NCBI GenBank assembly: GCA_036244855.1
Contig: BQKZ01000003.1
Location: 564,984 to 628,983, forward strand
Direction of reading: 5' to 3'
From: Temnopleurus reevesii
Taxonomy: Eukaryota > Echinodermata > Echinoidea > Temnopleuroida > Temnopleuridae
Length of the DNA: 64,000 nucleotides
Below the pieces are notes generated by a model. The model saw only the letters and a list, made by a program, of their open reading frames with translations. It was not told the origin of the DNA and searched no databases. The position numbers and the translations under genes were made by a program. Numbering within the stretch: position 1 is the first letter of the stretch; every line of letters begins with the position of its first letter. Below, piece by piece: positions 1 to 12,290 of the stretch.

Positions 1-13
1 TGAAATATAACAC

Positions 14-220
14 TTAGGAGGTGTTGTTCAATAGTTGCAATTGATCGGAAATCAACTACAAATCAGTTTCAATTTGTTATGCACAGTTTCACTCGCGCAT
101 GATATGCACTTCTTATAAGACCCGCATGAAACAATGGTTTTGATTAGCGCATTATGATCAAATGCAACTTGCAATCAAATGCAACTTGCAATCAATTGCA
201 ACTTTTCAACAACACCCCAA
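14..220. repeat. Short TIR element (family A), copy 1
   Basis: Begins TTAGGAGGTGTTGTTCAA and ends CTTTTCAACAACACCCC, an imperfect terminal inverted repeat. The interior contains AATCAACTACAAATCAG, GCGCATGATATGCACTT and repeats of ATCAAATGCAACTTGCA. No coding capacity; a MITE-like element. Confidence 0.8.
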
Positions 221-345
221 AAGTGTATGATGATTAAGTTATAAATCAAATAACACATTTCAATGGCCTTTAATAAGAGACTACCTAATAGAGGATATTA
301 CCAATCATTTAACATAAATTCTGATTCATTCATCATTTCATACAG

Positions 346-421
346 AATATGGCTGAGAGACTGGCTGAGAATGCACATGATGTGTGGGCCAAGAAGACGA
401 GGCTAGAGATGGAACTGAGAG
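346..421 (+). CDS. ryr: RyR exon: RyR repeat 4, first half
   Basis: Acceptor TACAG, donor GTAAGA; phase 0 in, 1 out. Encodes NMAERLAENAHDVWAKK..., matching the vertebrate MAE-x-x-AENYHN-x-W block of the fourth RyR repeat, in the clamp-like Repeat34 domain exposed to the cytosol. The first exon seen in the window; earlier exons are upstream. Confidence 0.93.
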
Positions 422-794
422 GTAAGATCTTTAACTTTCCTCCCAGCAGTGTGAGGTAATAAGGTTACAAATAAGACGAGATTTAGGAATCTTCAAAGTC
501 AGTGTGTGAAAGATAACAACAACAAAACACCAAACATTCAAAGCGCTTTAGATTTTTTCCAAGTTTATTTTGACAATGATACATTTGCACACTATTTATG
601 TTGCTCTATATCTTTTTCATGCTGTTATGGAGCCTAGATTTTTATGACTACTATACAAGTGAAAAACATATCAAAATCGATTTATTCAGTTTTCTCCAAA
701 TCTGTCTTGAAAATTGTCCAAATTGTCCAATTGTCCAAATCCAAATTTATTCTTTTTTAAATTCCTGTCTCTCGCTGACCTCTCTCTGAAACAG

Positions 795-918
795 GAAGTG
801 GCTGTCATGCCCAGCTGGTGCCCTTTGACATCTTGACTGACAGTGAGAAGAAGAAGGATCGAGACATGGCCCACGCTCTACTGAAGTTCTTACAGGTCAA
901 CGGATACAGATTACAGAG
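795..918 (+). CDS. ryr: RyR exon: RyR repeat 4, second half
   Basis: Acceptor AACAG, donor GTGACT; phase 1 in, 2 out. Encodes GSGCHAQLVPFDILTDSEKK... ending LLKFLQVNGYRLQ. This aligns with the family's LLVPYDTLTAKEK...KFLQINGYA segment that closes RyR repeat 4. Ends in the phase-2 AG that two different downstream exons could accept. Confidence 0.95.
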
Positions 919-1559
919 GTGACTTTTATTTGATATTATTTATGGGATGGAAAGAAATATAGTATGACTATCATTTGATATTCTTAATGGGATTTACAGA
1001 AGTGATTTGCAAATTAGGTTTTGTTGTGTTGTTACGGGTATGATATTGGACAAGTATATTACCAAAAGCATTATATCACTGATTACCTGTAATCAGTGTA
1101 CAAAAGTATGAACTCAAAGTATGCTCATTTTATCAGTGAATGAAAATGGCAGTGCAATAGTTATATAGGATGTTTGAGAAAAAATATCTCTCCTCTTATG
1201 TATGTCTAGGGGTTTGAAGCAACTGATAAAAGTAACTGTTTTTGCTTATGTCCATAAATTAAAAAAAATTATGTCCAGAAATATTACCCTAAAACCATAT
1301 GAGTCTTAAATATTTCACAAAATGCTTCTTTTTTAAAGTACCTGAAGTTAAAGTATTGTATTTTTTTTATTGACATCATATTACATTGATAGCACAGTGT
1401 GTTTGCCAGCAGAATGTTTATGGTTTCATGGTTTAGAACTTTTAAGTTGACATTTGCAACATAGTATGGTTTAAATGGAGGGACCCATTAATTTCTCTGA
1501 TTATTGATATTAAAAGCTACATATTATTAAGTTTACCTTTACTTACATGCATTCAACAG

Positions 1560-1583
1560 TGAAGAAGAGGAGGAAAAGAAGAG
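1560..1583 (+). CDS. ryr: Predicted 24-nt cassette microexon, acidic insert (RyR)
   Basis: Flanked by acceptor CAACAG and donor GTAATC. Phase 2 in and out, so inclusion adds eight residues (S-EEEEE-KK) and skipping keeps frame. It sits at the end of RyR repeat 4, where vertebrate RyRs have no acidic run. Inference from splice signals and phase only; no transcript evidence. A chance purine-rich intron stretch cannot be excluded. Confidence 0.6.
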
Positions 1584-3169
1584 GTAATCTTATGTGTTTC
1601 AACTGTGAAAATGTTACGCATCCTTTATATGCATGCTGTTTTTCATGGTGATTTATGCAACTTTATGTGATATGTTTTGTGCATGAAGCATATGTTTGGG
1701 ACGTTTTGACTCAGAAGTTATTAAACTCTTTGTTTTGTTTGTCAAGTCTCCAGATTTTCAATGAATGTATGTTATTTCCATTTAAAACTATTAGGAGAAC
1801 ATTTATAGTAAATAGTTTATAGGTATTACTAGTAACAGATCATGAAACTATTAGTCAGTCTTCATGGTTCTTGCACAAGAATATTAATTTCATCAATGTG
1901 ATTTTCAACTTCTGCCTACTCTACAGAGTGCTCAAGGTACTGTAATATTGTTATTTTTATTATTATTATAAGCCAATGATTTAGCCTACAGATATTATCA
2001 TCAATCAGTGTTAATCCATGTTGGGATAAGGCAAGAATTATTCAATTAGATATTTTCATGTTTTCGGACCAGTTTGACATTTTAGCGTGAAGACATTTTC
2101 ACACTTCTGACAGTGTTGGTACACATACAAATGTGCATCATAAAGAAAGGCAATTTTCACAAGGCCAGTACCAAACATTTCCGCTTATACAGTAACATCT
2201 TTTGTAGTTAGGTTTACTTGGATTAGTTTCATATTTAACATTGTACTCTCTCTTGCATGGGTGAGTAGCTGGGCTGTATACATTTTATGTTTGACTTGTA
2301 AGTGATGATAATGACTTGAATGTGTAGAAAATAGTGATGTTCTTTGTACAGTGGAAATGCCGATCATAATCACAGTATAATGTTCCTCTTGACGGAGTCT
2401 AAGTTTGGACCAATCACAAAGTATGTTTCAATTTGCGATTACTTGAACATTATATATGACTAGACACAGAATGAACTGTTGGTTAGACCATTTGTTAAGC
2501 ACCTAGCAATAAATCTAAAGATATTTTGACTTCTTTTGCTGTTTGGTGATGTTTAGATATTCCCTTCCTCTTTGGCCTTTGTTTTCAGCCCATTTTTTTT
2601 ACATGAGTTTTGTCTAAATTGTCTTGCAAATGACTGTAGTATTCATGCAATATACAGTATGAGTTTAATGGTGATTTAAAGTTTGCTGAATTTGCTGAAT
2701 GAAGTGTTGTACATAGAAATTTTACATAAAGACAATGCATGACAAATTTTAGTTAGACATAAGTGGAAATGACTACATACATCTACTACTGTAGTATGTC
2801 ATTGACATTAGTAACCTATTATATATTGATTTCTTGTTTATTACTAAGACCATTGTAAACTTCAAGTACCAAATACAATTTTCGAGACTTCAATAACCTT
2901 AAAGTTCTTAATTAGATGGTGCGGATAATTTATTTTTGCAATTTTGGTGTTGTAGAGTATATTTCCCATTTGTTTTTCATAAGTTTACCACATGAAAATT
3001 GTCATAATATATATCTTTCAGGTATTTTATGAACATATGGGATATTTTAGGACAGTCATAATCTTGTTATGATGACAAGAACCAGCTAAGCTCTTTATTT
3101 ATACGGAGCAAGAAACACTGGGTATTAAATTGTTTATCAAAAATAATTTCTTGCCTCTCATCAACGTCT

Positions 3170-3334
3170 AAGGGGGTGTTCGAAACTTGCTATTGATCGC
3201 AAATCAACGCGCATCTTCATTTGTGCATGATACACGCTTCTAACTAGACGTGCAGGAAATAATGATTTTGATTGGTACGTTCCGATCAACTGCAACGTGC
3301 GACCAATTGCAACTTTTGAACAACACTTCCTCAG
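3170..3334. repeat. Short TIR element (family A), copy 2
   Basis: Begins TAAGGGGGTGTTCGAAAC and ends TTTTGAACAACACTTCCTCAG, with the same interior (GATCGCAAATCAACGCG, GTGCATGATACACGCTTC, TGATTTTGATTGG). It lies just before the exon at 3371. Confidence 0.82.
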
Positions 3335-3370
3335 GACAATAATTAATGCTTACTATTATTTGCATCTCAG

Positions 3371-3516
3371 ACACAGTATGTCTATGGATGCCGATGGTAT
3401 CATCAGAGGACATAGCACCATAGAGAAGAGATTCGCCTTCAATCTCCTGGACAAACTCCTGCACTATGTGGACAAGTCACAGGCAAACCTCAAACCAATG
3501 AGACGCAGCCAAGATG
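3371..3516 (+). CDS. ryr: RyR exon: solenoid following repeat 4
   Basis: Acceptor TCTCAG, donor GTAAGA; phase 2 in, 1 out. Encodes RHSMSMDADGIIRGH, then STIEKRFAFNLLDKLLHYVD, matching the vertebrate SIEKRFA(F/Y)-x-FLQQL-x-R-x-xD segment. Also contains MRRSQDG, a basic-Ser motif without assigned role. A copy of the TIR element described at 3170 lies just upstream in the intron. Confidence 0.95.
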
Positions 3517-3943
3517 GTAAGACTATGATGAAATATTGTAAAAGATAAATGATCAAGAAAAGACAAATTATCAATGAAAATTAGCCCCTAAAGTAGTTTT
3601 ATAATCAGTTTCAAACAAAAGAAAAGGAATAACGATGTAAAAGAACAAATTTAAACTGAGATTCCGTCTAAGTTCTTTTTTCCTCTTCCGGTCTAAAGAA
3701 AATATTGTGCACCTGAATTGTCAAAGAAACTTCTATTTGTAAATCTGTTAAAAAATAAATAAAAAAAAAATAGTTTTTCAAAGTGTTGGAATAAATTTCA
3801 AATTTTAAAAATCATGGTTGGAATAGAGTTTGTCTTTTAATAGGAAAACTGGCTTTGATGCGTAATTTCTTCCAAGCCAAGACAACGTTTTGTTTGTGTG
3901 TGATTTTTCATTATATTTTTTTACATTTTACTATCTTATCCAG

Positions 3944-4002
3944 CATTCCGATCATCCAAAAAGGATTGGGCTGGTGACAGAGGATACAAGTTCTTTGCCA
4001 AG
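3944..4002 (+). CDS. ryr: RyR exon: solenoid segment ending KFFAK
   Basis: Acceptor TCCAG, donor GTAATG; phase 1 in, 0 out. Encodes AFRSSKKDWAGDRGYKFFAK; the terminal KFFAK matches the family's EIKFFAK block. Confidence 0.93.
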
Positions 4003-4447
4003 GTAATGTAAACTACATGTAGTTTGGTTCGTAAGTCTTCTTCAAAAGTCATGGAGTTAGTTATACTACAGATTTACATTATACTTTAGAATTACATTAA
4101 AACACAAACCAGTTGCTTCAAAGCTGTCCTTTATGGCACCCCCATTTTTTTTGTTATTTACCTCATATCAATATCAGATAAAAAGTAGATTAATATGTTA
4201 TTTCTAAATCTATATATGGTTGTTTGTAGAGTATAAGCCAAAATATTCTGCAGTACCTATTTCCATGTGGAAAAAAAAACGTTTTTGATGTGATGTTTGC
4301 AAATTTATTTCTTCATCCTGATCAAATTTTTGGTTTGAAAGCAATCAAACATCATATTTTAAAGGGTTTACTGTTCTCACATAATTTTTTAAGACTTAGA
4401 TCCACAACAAATGCTAATTTAATGCTAACGACTAATCTTGATTGCAG

Positions 4448-4572
4448 GTTGTTCTTCCTCTGATAGAGAAATAATTCCAGGCTCACAGTACACACTTTGT
4501 AGCAGACCCCAACGCCCCTCAGGCCGGTAGGGGAGGGATTGATTCTACCAAAGAGAAGGAGCTTGTGTCAAA
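4448..4572 (+). pseudogene. Dead tandem copy of the next RyR exon
   Basis: A copy of the exon at 4606-4730, offset by exactly 158 bases, including its upstream acceptor region. It reads VVLPLIEK, then an in-frame TAA where the live exon has TAC (Tyr). The position equivalent to the live donor has no GT. Inclusion would truncate the receptor, so this is a relic or, at most, a poison exon. Confidence 0.85.
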
Positions 4573-4605
4573 CTCTAACTTTGATTTGACTAATCTTGTT
4601 TGCAG

Positions 4606-4730
4606 GTTGTTCTTCCTCTGATAGAGAAGTACTTCCAGGCTCACAGTACATACTTTGTAGCAGACCCCAACGCCCCTCAGGCCGGTAGAGGAGGCGGTGC
4701 CTCAACCAGAGAGAAGGAGCTTGTGTCGAG
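4606..4730 (+). CDS. ryr: RyR exon: VVLPLIEKYFQAH segment
   Basis: Acceptor TTGCAG, donor GTAATT; phase 0 in, 2 out. Encodes VVLPLIEKYFQAHSTYFVAD followed by a Gly-rich loop and REKELVS. It aligns with the family's KVVLPLIDQYFKNHRLYFLS...NKEKEM segment of the bridging solenoid. The inactive copy lies immediately upstream. Confidence 0.95.
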
Positions 4731-6231
4731 GTAATTCTTGTCATTGCTTTCCAAAATCTTGATAGTTTTTTATTGTTAAGGCGTGAAACAAAAGTACATA
4801 GTATAGCTTTGCTGCAAAATAGACATTCTTCTACCGCCTGGTTTCAATGATGCCTTATTTTCAAGAAATCTGTTCGTACAAGAGAACGTTGAATCCTTAA
4901 ATTAAAAGAATTTTCATGCCTTCACCACCGTAAAGGGATGCTGGACACATTTTTTAACAGACAGATGGAGGGGAAAATTATACAATGGTTAGAGTACAGA
5001 CTTTTATATTTATCAGCCTTCCATTTTCTCAGGCAGTGTCAGGTATTATTGGAAATTCTGGAGTATTATCATTTGATAAACATTCAAAATATATATAGAA
5101 ATGAAAATAATGATATTAGCAGTAGGATCTAAACTGTCCTTGAATCTGGATGTTTATAGTTTTTGGATGCTTGTTGCTTTGCTTTGTTTGAAAGGAAGAT
5201 ATGCATATATAATTATCCTGAACAGATATCTATATTATAGCTGAGTGCTGTGATTCTCTACTTGCTGTTCGAGTTTATGCAGTGCATAGTTATACATGCA
5301 TTTCATTTCCTTGAATGAAGCAGTAGTCTCCCTTGTATTTTTCCCTTTAAATATTCTTTTTTGAACAAAAAAAGTTGTTATCTATTTTATGCATATTTTT
5401 TGTATCTTTCTACCTTTTGCTTACACTGTAGCTGTTTTGAATTTCTGAATAGATAATGATAATAATGATACTATTAATCATGACCAGTTGCAAATTCTTT
5501 ATCATATCTACCTCAGATAAGATGCAAGGTGTATCACATTCTGTCATAACATATTATATTTAAAATTCCTAAAGTATGATTTTCATTGGATTAATTATTT
5601 CTTAAATATGGTTTGATATCCTGGAGAAGCTTAAACTCACATTTTCAAAATCCTAGTGCTTTAGCATATTAAAGCCAATTAAAATACATGTTTATACTTT
5701 TTTTTATATGATCAGCTACTGCTTCCATAACCCATGCTTGTTTGAGGTATGCCTAGCATATAAACATATATATTATCTGGAATGTTTCCTCCCTTATTGC
5801 AAGTAAAAACTGTTCCATGATCATTGAAATTGATTTCCAATCAATATAATAGTCATCTGCATATTCAAAGTTGTATTCATATATCCATAATCTTCCGATC
5901 ATAATATTTTCTACTTCCTAAACAAAAAGAAATATTCTAACACATCTTATAAATTTTATATCACAATTTTCCTACATCCACAGTACCCCTTTCTCCCAGA
6001 TACGTACAGTATGATATATGCATTGATTATTTTAAGATCCTATTTGAATCTATTTTATAAATATTAATATGCTAAATCGTTCTATATAGCGGAGTGTATT
6101 GTCGCAAATTAAAACATTATAAGCTTCTGCAATAATCTGGTAAGACAGTTTCCAAACCGCTAAGAGCTGCCTATGACTAATAAAATCTCTTCATTTCTGC
6201 CCAACTAACGCTCGGTATGCAATCCCTCTAG

Positions 6232-6285
6232 TGAGATGATGTTTATGCCTTATGCATCTCACGTGGAGAAAGCTATGGTAGCCAG
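6232..6285 (+). CDS. ryr: Predicted 54-nt cassette exon (RyR)
   Basis: Acceptor CTCTAG, donor GTGAGA; phase 2 on both sides, adding 18 residues (EMMFMPYASHVEKAMVA plus a junction residue). It falls between ...KELVS and LFCKLAQ, which are contiguous in vertebrate RyRs, so skipping gives the vertebrate-like form. Open frame, good splice sites and matching phase support it; no homologue is recognised. Confidence 0.7.
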
Positions 6286-6898
6286 GTGAGAAGGATAGTG
6301 TCATGTTAATCTTCATTCATGCATGATGGTGTTGTTGGTGTTGTTATTTAGTTTATCGGTGTTTAAACAAGATTGACTATTTACACCTTGTCTTGCCATA
6401 GGTTGGTTAGTTGGTCTTGTTTGCTGGGTTGGTAATTATTCCTTGCAAGGAAGATTTTGCAAAAAGTATCTTTGCCACTAATAAAATAAGTATAATGACC
6501 ATGCCATATACATTTAGCAGGCTACTCAATATTTTAATCTATACACATGTTACCCATGCATGACGGGAAATGTATGTATTCATGGAGTTTTATCAATATG
6601 TAGGAGCTACTAGCCTAATGCCGATTGAGGAACTTCTATTCAAGTGGGGTGTATTATCCTCCATGAATAGTTCATTTTTGAAGGAAAACCCATCCCAATT
6701 TCCTTGTCTTATGCAATGCACTTTGGATGGTATGTTTTTTTCCCCCAGAAATGGTAAAATCCAATTTTGATATATGATTGTTATATTGTCGTTTTTAAAT
6801 GGTTTATGTAGCCATGATATATTGACTTTGTTACTTGTGGATCTATTCAGCCTTTGATATATGTAGTTCAAGTATATGTTAGTAGAAATAAATACCCC

Positions 6899-7485
6899 TT
6901 AAAGGTAGAATACTACTTTTGCAGCCTAAAATTTGACTTTCCAAGATTGTTGTGTTATGTTGAAGAGTACTAAATGTTAGAACTTATCACCTAAAATTTG
7001 ACTTTCCAAGATTGTTGTGTTATGTTGAAGAGTACTAAATGTTAGAACTTATCACCAATCAATTAAGCACAAAGATAGATAATGATAGGCGCATTTATAG
7101 TTATTCCAATAATAATTCTTCTATTCGGGCACCGACCTAATTCACGGTACGTTCAAAGTTCAAAACAGCCGTTAACCCCTTGTTGACCAATAGCGCAAGA
7201 GTCTCTCTCAGCGCGTATTCTGTATGGTGTGGCAGTGTATTGAAGTGCGCACTGTACGTGCTCTTACGTTTTGTGTGTGTGTGTGGTACCGGAATACGCT
7301 AGGAGTATCGCGATACTGTTGGTTTCAAGATGAATTATGATAGAATAGATTTTTATTTGAATTAAATATTCTGGACTACATTCGACCAAAATACTTCAGA
7401 GAGGTTAATATTTTGGCATATCTGAGGTGCACAACAAGTTGTAAGCATAACAGTAATATGTGCAAATGTAGTATTCTACCTTTAA
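6899..7485. mobile_element. TTAA-flanked TIR element (non-autonomous)
   Basis: TTAA (6899-6902) is followed by AGGTAGAATACTAC; the other end reads GTAGTATTCTACCT then TTAA (7482-7485), a perfect 14-bp inverted repeat flanked by TTAA. Inside is a 65-base tandem duplication (6926-7055) and a GT run. No transposase frame. TTAA target duplications are typical of piggyBac-type transposition. Confidence 0.82.
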
Positions 7486-8559
7486 GCTTTCTGAATTTAG
7501 ATTAGAGTGTATGTTTACTGGTTGTGGTATATATTCATTCGGGCTGTTTTTATTCTTACAAAATGCATGCGGTATTCTACTCCAGGGTTGTAGATGTACG
7601 TATGACTGTACGATTGACTGGTGACCCTTTCTTTGGTGCGATTGAGCCCAGCAGTTATCATTAGGTTTGTGTAAGGGTGACCAGTCGTTCGTACAGTTGT
7701 GTGTAGATCTATGCACAGATTTATGAAACATAAAGCATTGTATAGAACATTGTATACCCATCTACATATGTCTATTTATGTCTCTATGTTTGAATATTAG
7801 AAAGTGGTTAGATTTTATGTGGTACAAAATATGGGTGAAATTTATGTAATAAGGCATGTATCTCACTACTTAGTCACAGAATATTATTATTATGTAGCAT
7901 TGTCAAAAATTGATATTTATGTTTGATGAATATGTTACTGAAGTGCTATGAGATAATGCATAATTTTCTTCAATTAGAATTCAATGAATATTTGTTTTAC
8001 CTTTTAATGTTTGCTGTTTAACAATGTATTCATATGTGCATGTCCAATTTGGCATATTCTTGTAAATTTAGTGGTACATGTATTTATACAACTATTTTCC
8101 CTTTGGAAAAAAATTTATCACATATGTCAAAGAGTTTCTTTTGTTCAGACATTTGCCATTGGTTTAATTTTTTTAATGCATACATGTAATTTACTTTTGT
8201 ACATTGCATGATATTCTACCCCTTTCAGAATTACATTCTATTTTGATCATTAACATTTTATGTTTACAGAGTGGTTTTTTTTATAAACTTATGATTTCTT
8301 GTTGTGCTGAAACTTGTCTGGGATTTTCTTACATGAAAATATGAATATTAGAATTTATGCCTTGTCATAACATTTTATGAATGACTTATAATTGCTTGAA
8401 CATGTCCCGATTTGCCAATTTTCATTATTGTAGATCCTGTTTCAATTAATAAATTGTTGTTGATATTTCATGAGCCACAAAAGGTACTGAGTTAGCAGCA
8501 TAAAGTGATTATTTAGAAGAATACTTATACAGTTCCCTCTTATGGTTTATATTTTCCAG

Positions 8560-8609
8560 TCTGTTCTGCAAACTTGCTCAGCTTATTCGTCAGAAGATCA
8601 ATCTCTTTG
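8560..8609 (+). CDS. ryr: RyR exon: LFCKLAQLIRQKINLF
   Basis: Acceptor TTCCAG, donor GTGAGT; phase 2 in, 1 out. Encodes SLFCKLAQLIRQKINLFG, matching SLFCKLA-x-L-x-RHR-x-SLFG of vertebrate RyRs. Confidence 0.95.
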
Positions 8610-9295
8610 GTGAGTATGTGAGATATTCTAGAACTCCATGATAACTGAACCAATTGAAGTTAATCATCATTATCATCATTATCATCATATATTCAACCCA
8701 GAACATGTAATTTTCCTCTCAATGGAGGGTTACTGTCTCTAACACCATGTTGACACCCGTTCCTTCTGATTATTTCTGTCTTGAGCGTCTTCCTCTTTCA
8801 AAGCAAACCAAATGAATTCAATCCAAAATAACTTTTCTTTTTTTTCTTTCAACAACAAAAATAAATTAATGATGTACAGGCTAGCAATTTACCATTGTAA
8901 TCAAATGATTGAGTAATTAGTACATCAATTAATAATTGAGTAAACAAATTGAAGGAAAAGGGTGCAGATCCAGAAGCAGAGCTTGTGGTGGATGCACCGA
9001 CAAAGGCAAATACAAACCGAATGATTTCCTTTGTCTTTATATCGTCCTCTTTGACTTTTGGTCTTCCCTTACTTCTTATGCCATTCACTGTCAGACCTGA
9101 CACATTTGCACAGGTTCATCAGTTTCCCTTCTCAGCACATGGCCCTTCAATCTAAAACCTCTTCCCTTTACATACATGTACAGAAATATTGATACTAACT
9201 TTATTTTGTATTCCTTTCTCACAGTTTTTCCTGAAAACTATTTTCCTTGCTCATTTATTGATTGATTATCTGTAATGTTTTGTTGATATCTGCAG

Positions 9296-9356
9296 GTCGT
9301 GATCTGGTGCCTTTCATCCGCTGCATCAGAGTAGTGGCTCAATCCATTGATGCCAG
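9296..9356 (+). CDS. ryr: RyR exon: CIRVVAQSIDAR
   Basis: Acceptor CTGCAG, donor GTGAGT; phase 1 in, 2 out. Encodes GRDLVPFIRCIRVVAQSIDA, equivalent to the family's VNCLHILA-x-SLDAR segment. Followed by a 5-kb intron. Confidence 0.94.
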
Positions 9357-12189
9357 GTGAGTGATTCATCCTTCTCCTTCCCCACTTCTTCTTTCTATCT
9401 CCTATATACACCTCATTCTATTAGAGAATAAGAGGAAACCAGGCGTATGTTTTCTTTTTTACAGAAATTAAACCAGTCAAAACAAGCATACAATAATTTT
9501 CCATTCTTACCATGCACAAACACATTTACTTGTTGGGTGAAAATATTATTTGGTTGTTTAATGAGTTCAATTTCTTGTGAGGCAGTTTGGTCAAAAGTAA
9601 TCATATCCTATTTATTTTCAAAACTTTTAAAGGTGGAAATAAGATTTATGAGTTGAAGAAAAGCTGAAAACCTTGAAAATGATTCTTCAAATAATATTTC
9701 ACTTGCCTTTTTATAAATATTCTGTGATTCATTTACAATGTAAACGAAAGTAGAGAAAAAGAAGGTTTGGCCATTTTCGTAGGGTTGGTTGATAAAGGAC
9801 AACCAAACAATTGTCTATACATGGGGGCCGTATTTCCATCAAACACAATCTTTCACGCTATTTATTTTTAATGTATAGATCGAAGCACACCAACTCTTTT
9901 CTTACACTACACGTAAACGTGTTCCCACTTTATAGAATTTACACACAAACTTACTCACTTCTTACTTCTACTACATATCTAAATACACAAACACTTGTTA
10001 TAATTTACACATAAAAACAAACACATCCCCGTTTTTATTTCTGCTATGCACAGAAAGGCACCAACTATTTATTTCCTATGAACACAGAGACTGTCACATT
10101 TTCCTCATTTTAGCTTTCACCTACGAAAGAGTATAACAATACTTCAACAATTAGTCGCCTTTACTGATATAGAGAGTTGCAATTATCCATTTTCCACACC
10201 TGTATTTTTAAATTTATTTTCATTTCTAAATTGACATATTAGGTTATTTGCTTGCTTACATCTGAAAATTAAAAGAAAAAATAGCAAAAAATTAGTCTGT
10301 GACTTTCATTTTGCTTGAGCTTAATGGAGATAAAATTTAATTGAGATGTTTACAGTAGTAAATGTGTTTGGTTAACGCAGCAAATACACTAACCACTAAT
10401 CCAATCTAATTGCTTATAAATGAATAATGGCTGTGGGAATATGTAGATTAATATCTTTGGTGATATTCATGAAAATTTAGAATTTTGTTCATTATCTTTT
10501 CTCTTTGAATAACTTTAAATACCATTTCAGTTTAAAAAAAAATCTGTACTTTCCACTTGTAGGAACGGCTTCAGTTTGCTATATGTTTTTTTTTTCCAAA
10601 ACATATAACCAATAATATATTTATGCTTATCGCATAACATGGCTGAGAAATAGATATTGATGCAATTTATGATATGCCATATTAATCATAACGGCATGTT
10701 CCATTCAACGTAAAATACTGTTGTGTCACATATATAATTATATATATCAATATGATTTTATTGATTCCATCGGTCAATTGTGATTCATGATTTTGCACAA
10801 AAAATGGCTTCGACAGTATGAAAACCATAATACTGAAATAAGCAAAAAATCTCTTTCAACAATAGTTCTTTCTATCATCACCCTTTCTAACAACACTTTC
10901 AATCAAAGCCAACAAATTCTTGGTGAATAGGGTATCCACTGAGCGCTTAAAGATTGGTTGAAATTCACAAAATGAGTTCATATTTTAAATTGTAGGTATG
11001 CTGCATATTCTTTTGTAGTCAGTAGCCAAATGAAATTTGCCATTTAAAGGGTACTATTAAATTACATTTGACTTAATTAATACAAAAGTTTTAGTACTAG
11101 CTCATCATAATCATAATCTTTGCAAAAAAGTTTCTGTTATTTTTTTTAATCTTCTATCCCATGCACCTTTTGTTCATGATGCATATCTCTATCTCATTAT
11201 AATTCTAGGGTATCTCATTCAGATGGGCGCAGGTACCAAGTGAATTTTTTAGATGTGCGGGTTCTTCTTTTCATGCCCTTCCCTAACCTATCCCTTTAAA
11301 TCTGCCAATTATCCTCTTCATCTACCACCACTCCCGATATCTGAGAGTTTGTTATGAAACTCAGCTCCATGTTATGTTGCCCTTTCATGCATCTCTGAAG
11401 CCCTTTGTTTTTGTTTTGATATCCTGTTATGATTTTGGATTTAATTCCTTTACGTACTTCCCAACTTCCCACCCTCCTCCAGATCACTTGATTTCATCAA
11501 AAGCACCCATGTCACAAATTCCAACCACGTTTTTTCTCCAAAGAAAAATGTCATATTGCTGTTTATTACTGTTGTTAATGCAATGTCCAATCTTTAATTT
11601 TAGCCATTCTTTTTAATGATAATTCATATTTTCTTACTCTAAAAGTTTTCTTCAAATGTTAGTGAAATAAGTTTGCAGTTTGATTGTGTTTTAGAAAATG
11701 AAACAATCTCCCCTGCCCCTATCTCTGATTATACCACTTTCCTGTTAAATTGAAATTTCAAATCAAATGTCTAAATTGCAGTTTTGCTGTGTTCCTTGTT
11801 TTAAGATATTTGACCAACGTGTGCCTTACGTAAATTATTGATTAAATGTTGTCATCATTGATGTTGTTTGAAAAAAAGGTAGATATTTGCTACTTTAATA
11901 CTTGTACATGTGATGCGTGATGTAAGGTGACAATTAGAATGCAAACTTCCTTTCATTATCTAATTGATCTATACCATTGTTAAGTACCTTAATAATAATG
12001 AAAGAGAGTGCATGCACAATTAATTGTATACTTTATCATACATGCATTGTATCATAACAAATGCTGTTGATCCTATGACTGGCACATGACCGACATGGCA
12101 TCATTCGAAATTCAGCTACACCTGAATAATGATTACAATGTTGAAGATTTGTCAATTTGTTGGAATATCGAATCAGGTTGTCCTCACCG

Positions 12190-12290
12190 TTAAGTCCGCC
12201 TCCAAGGTCTAGTGGTCTGGACACCGGCAGTCAAAGCTGGAGACCTTGGTTCAAATCTCGGCAGAGCGCACATTTTTTCAACCTTGCTAA
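12190..12290 (+). repeat. tRNA-derived SINE head
   Basis: A B-box (GGTTCAAATCT, 12248-12258) lies downstream of an A-box-like TCTAGTGGTCTGG (12208-12220). A 5-bp stem, CCGGC/GCTGG, encloses a 7-base loop. The T stem and acceptor stem are broken and position 33 is not T, so it is not a working tRNA gene; it resembles a SINE promoter region. Confidence 0.65.

Larger units (their letters stand above)
919..3370. other. Intron (interrupted by the candidate microexon at 1560)
   Basis: AT-rich intron. Apart from the microexon and family-A element copy 2, I see no coding or structured signal. Confidence 0.7.
4731..8559. other. Introns flanking the 54-nt cassette
   Basis: AT-rich. Holds the cassette exon at 6232 and the TTAA element at 6899-7485; nothing else recognised. 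Confidence 0.7.

Noticed and set aside
1926..1935. Possible 10-nt exon AGTGCTCAAG (reads VLK, similar to vertebrate GLK)
   Set aside because: Flanked by ACAG and GTAC, but its phase 0 end cannot join the exon at 3371, which needs phase 2.
8945..9155. Possible cassette exon encoding ADPEAELVVDAPTKANTN
   Set aside because: No GT donor at a suitable place and no acceptor giving phase 1 on both sides.
9811..10014. Open frame rich in Thr/Tyr on the + strand
   Set aside because: Low-complexity intron sequence (ACAAAC, TTAC repeats), no family resemblance.
12190..12290. Functional tRNA gene
   Set aside because: A and B boxes are present, but the acceptor and T stems do not pair and the anticodon loop lacks T33; better explained as a SINE.
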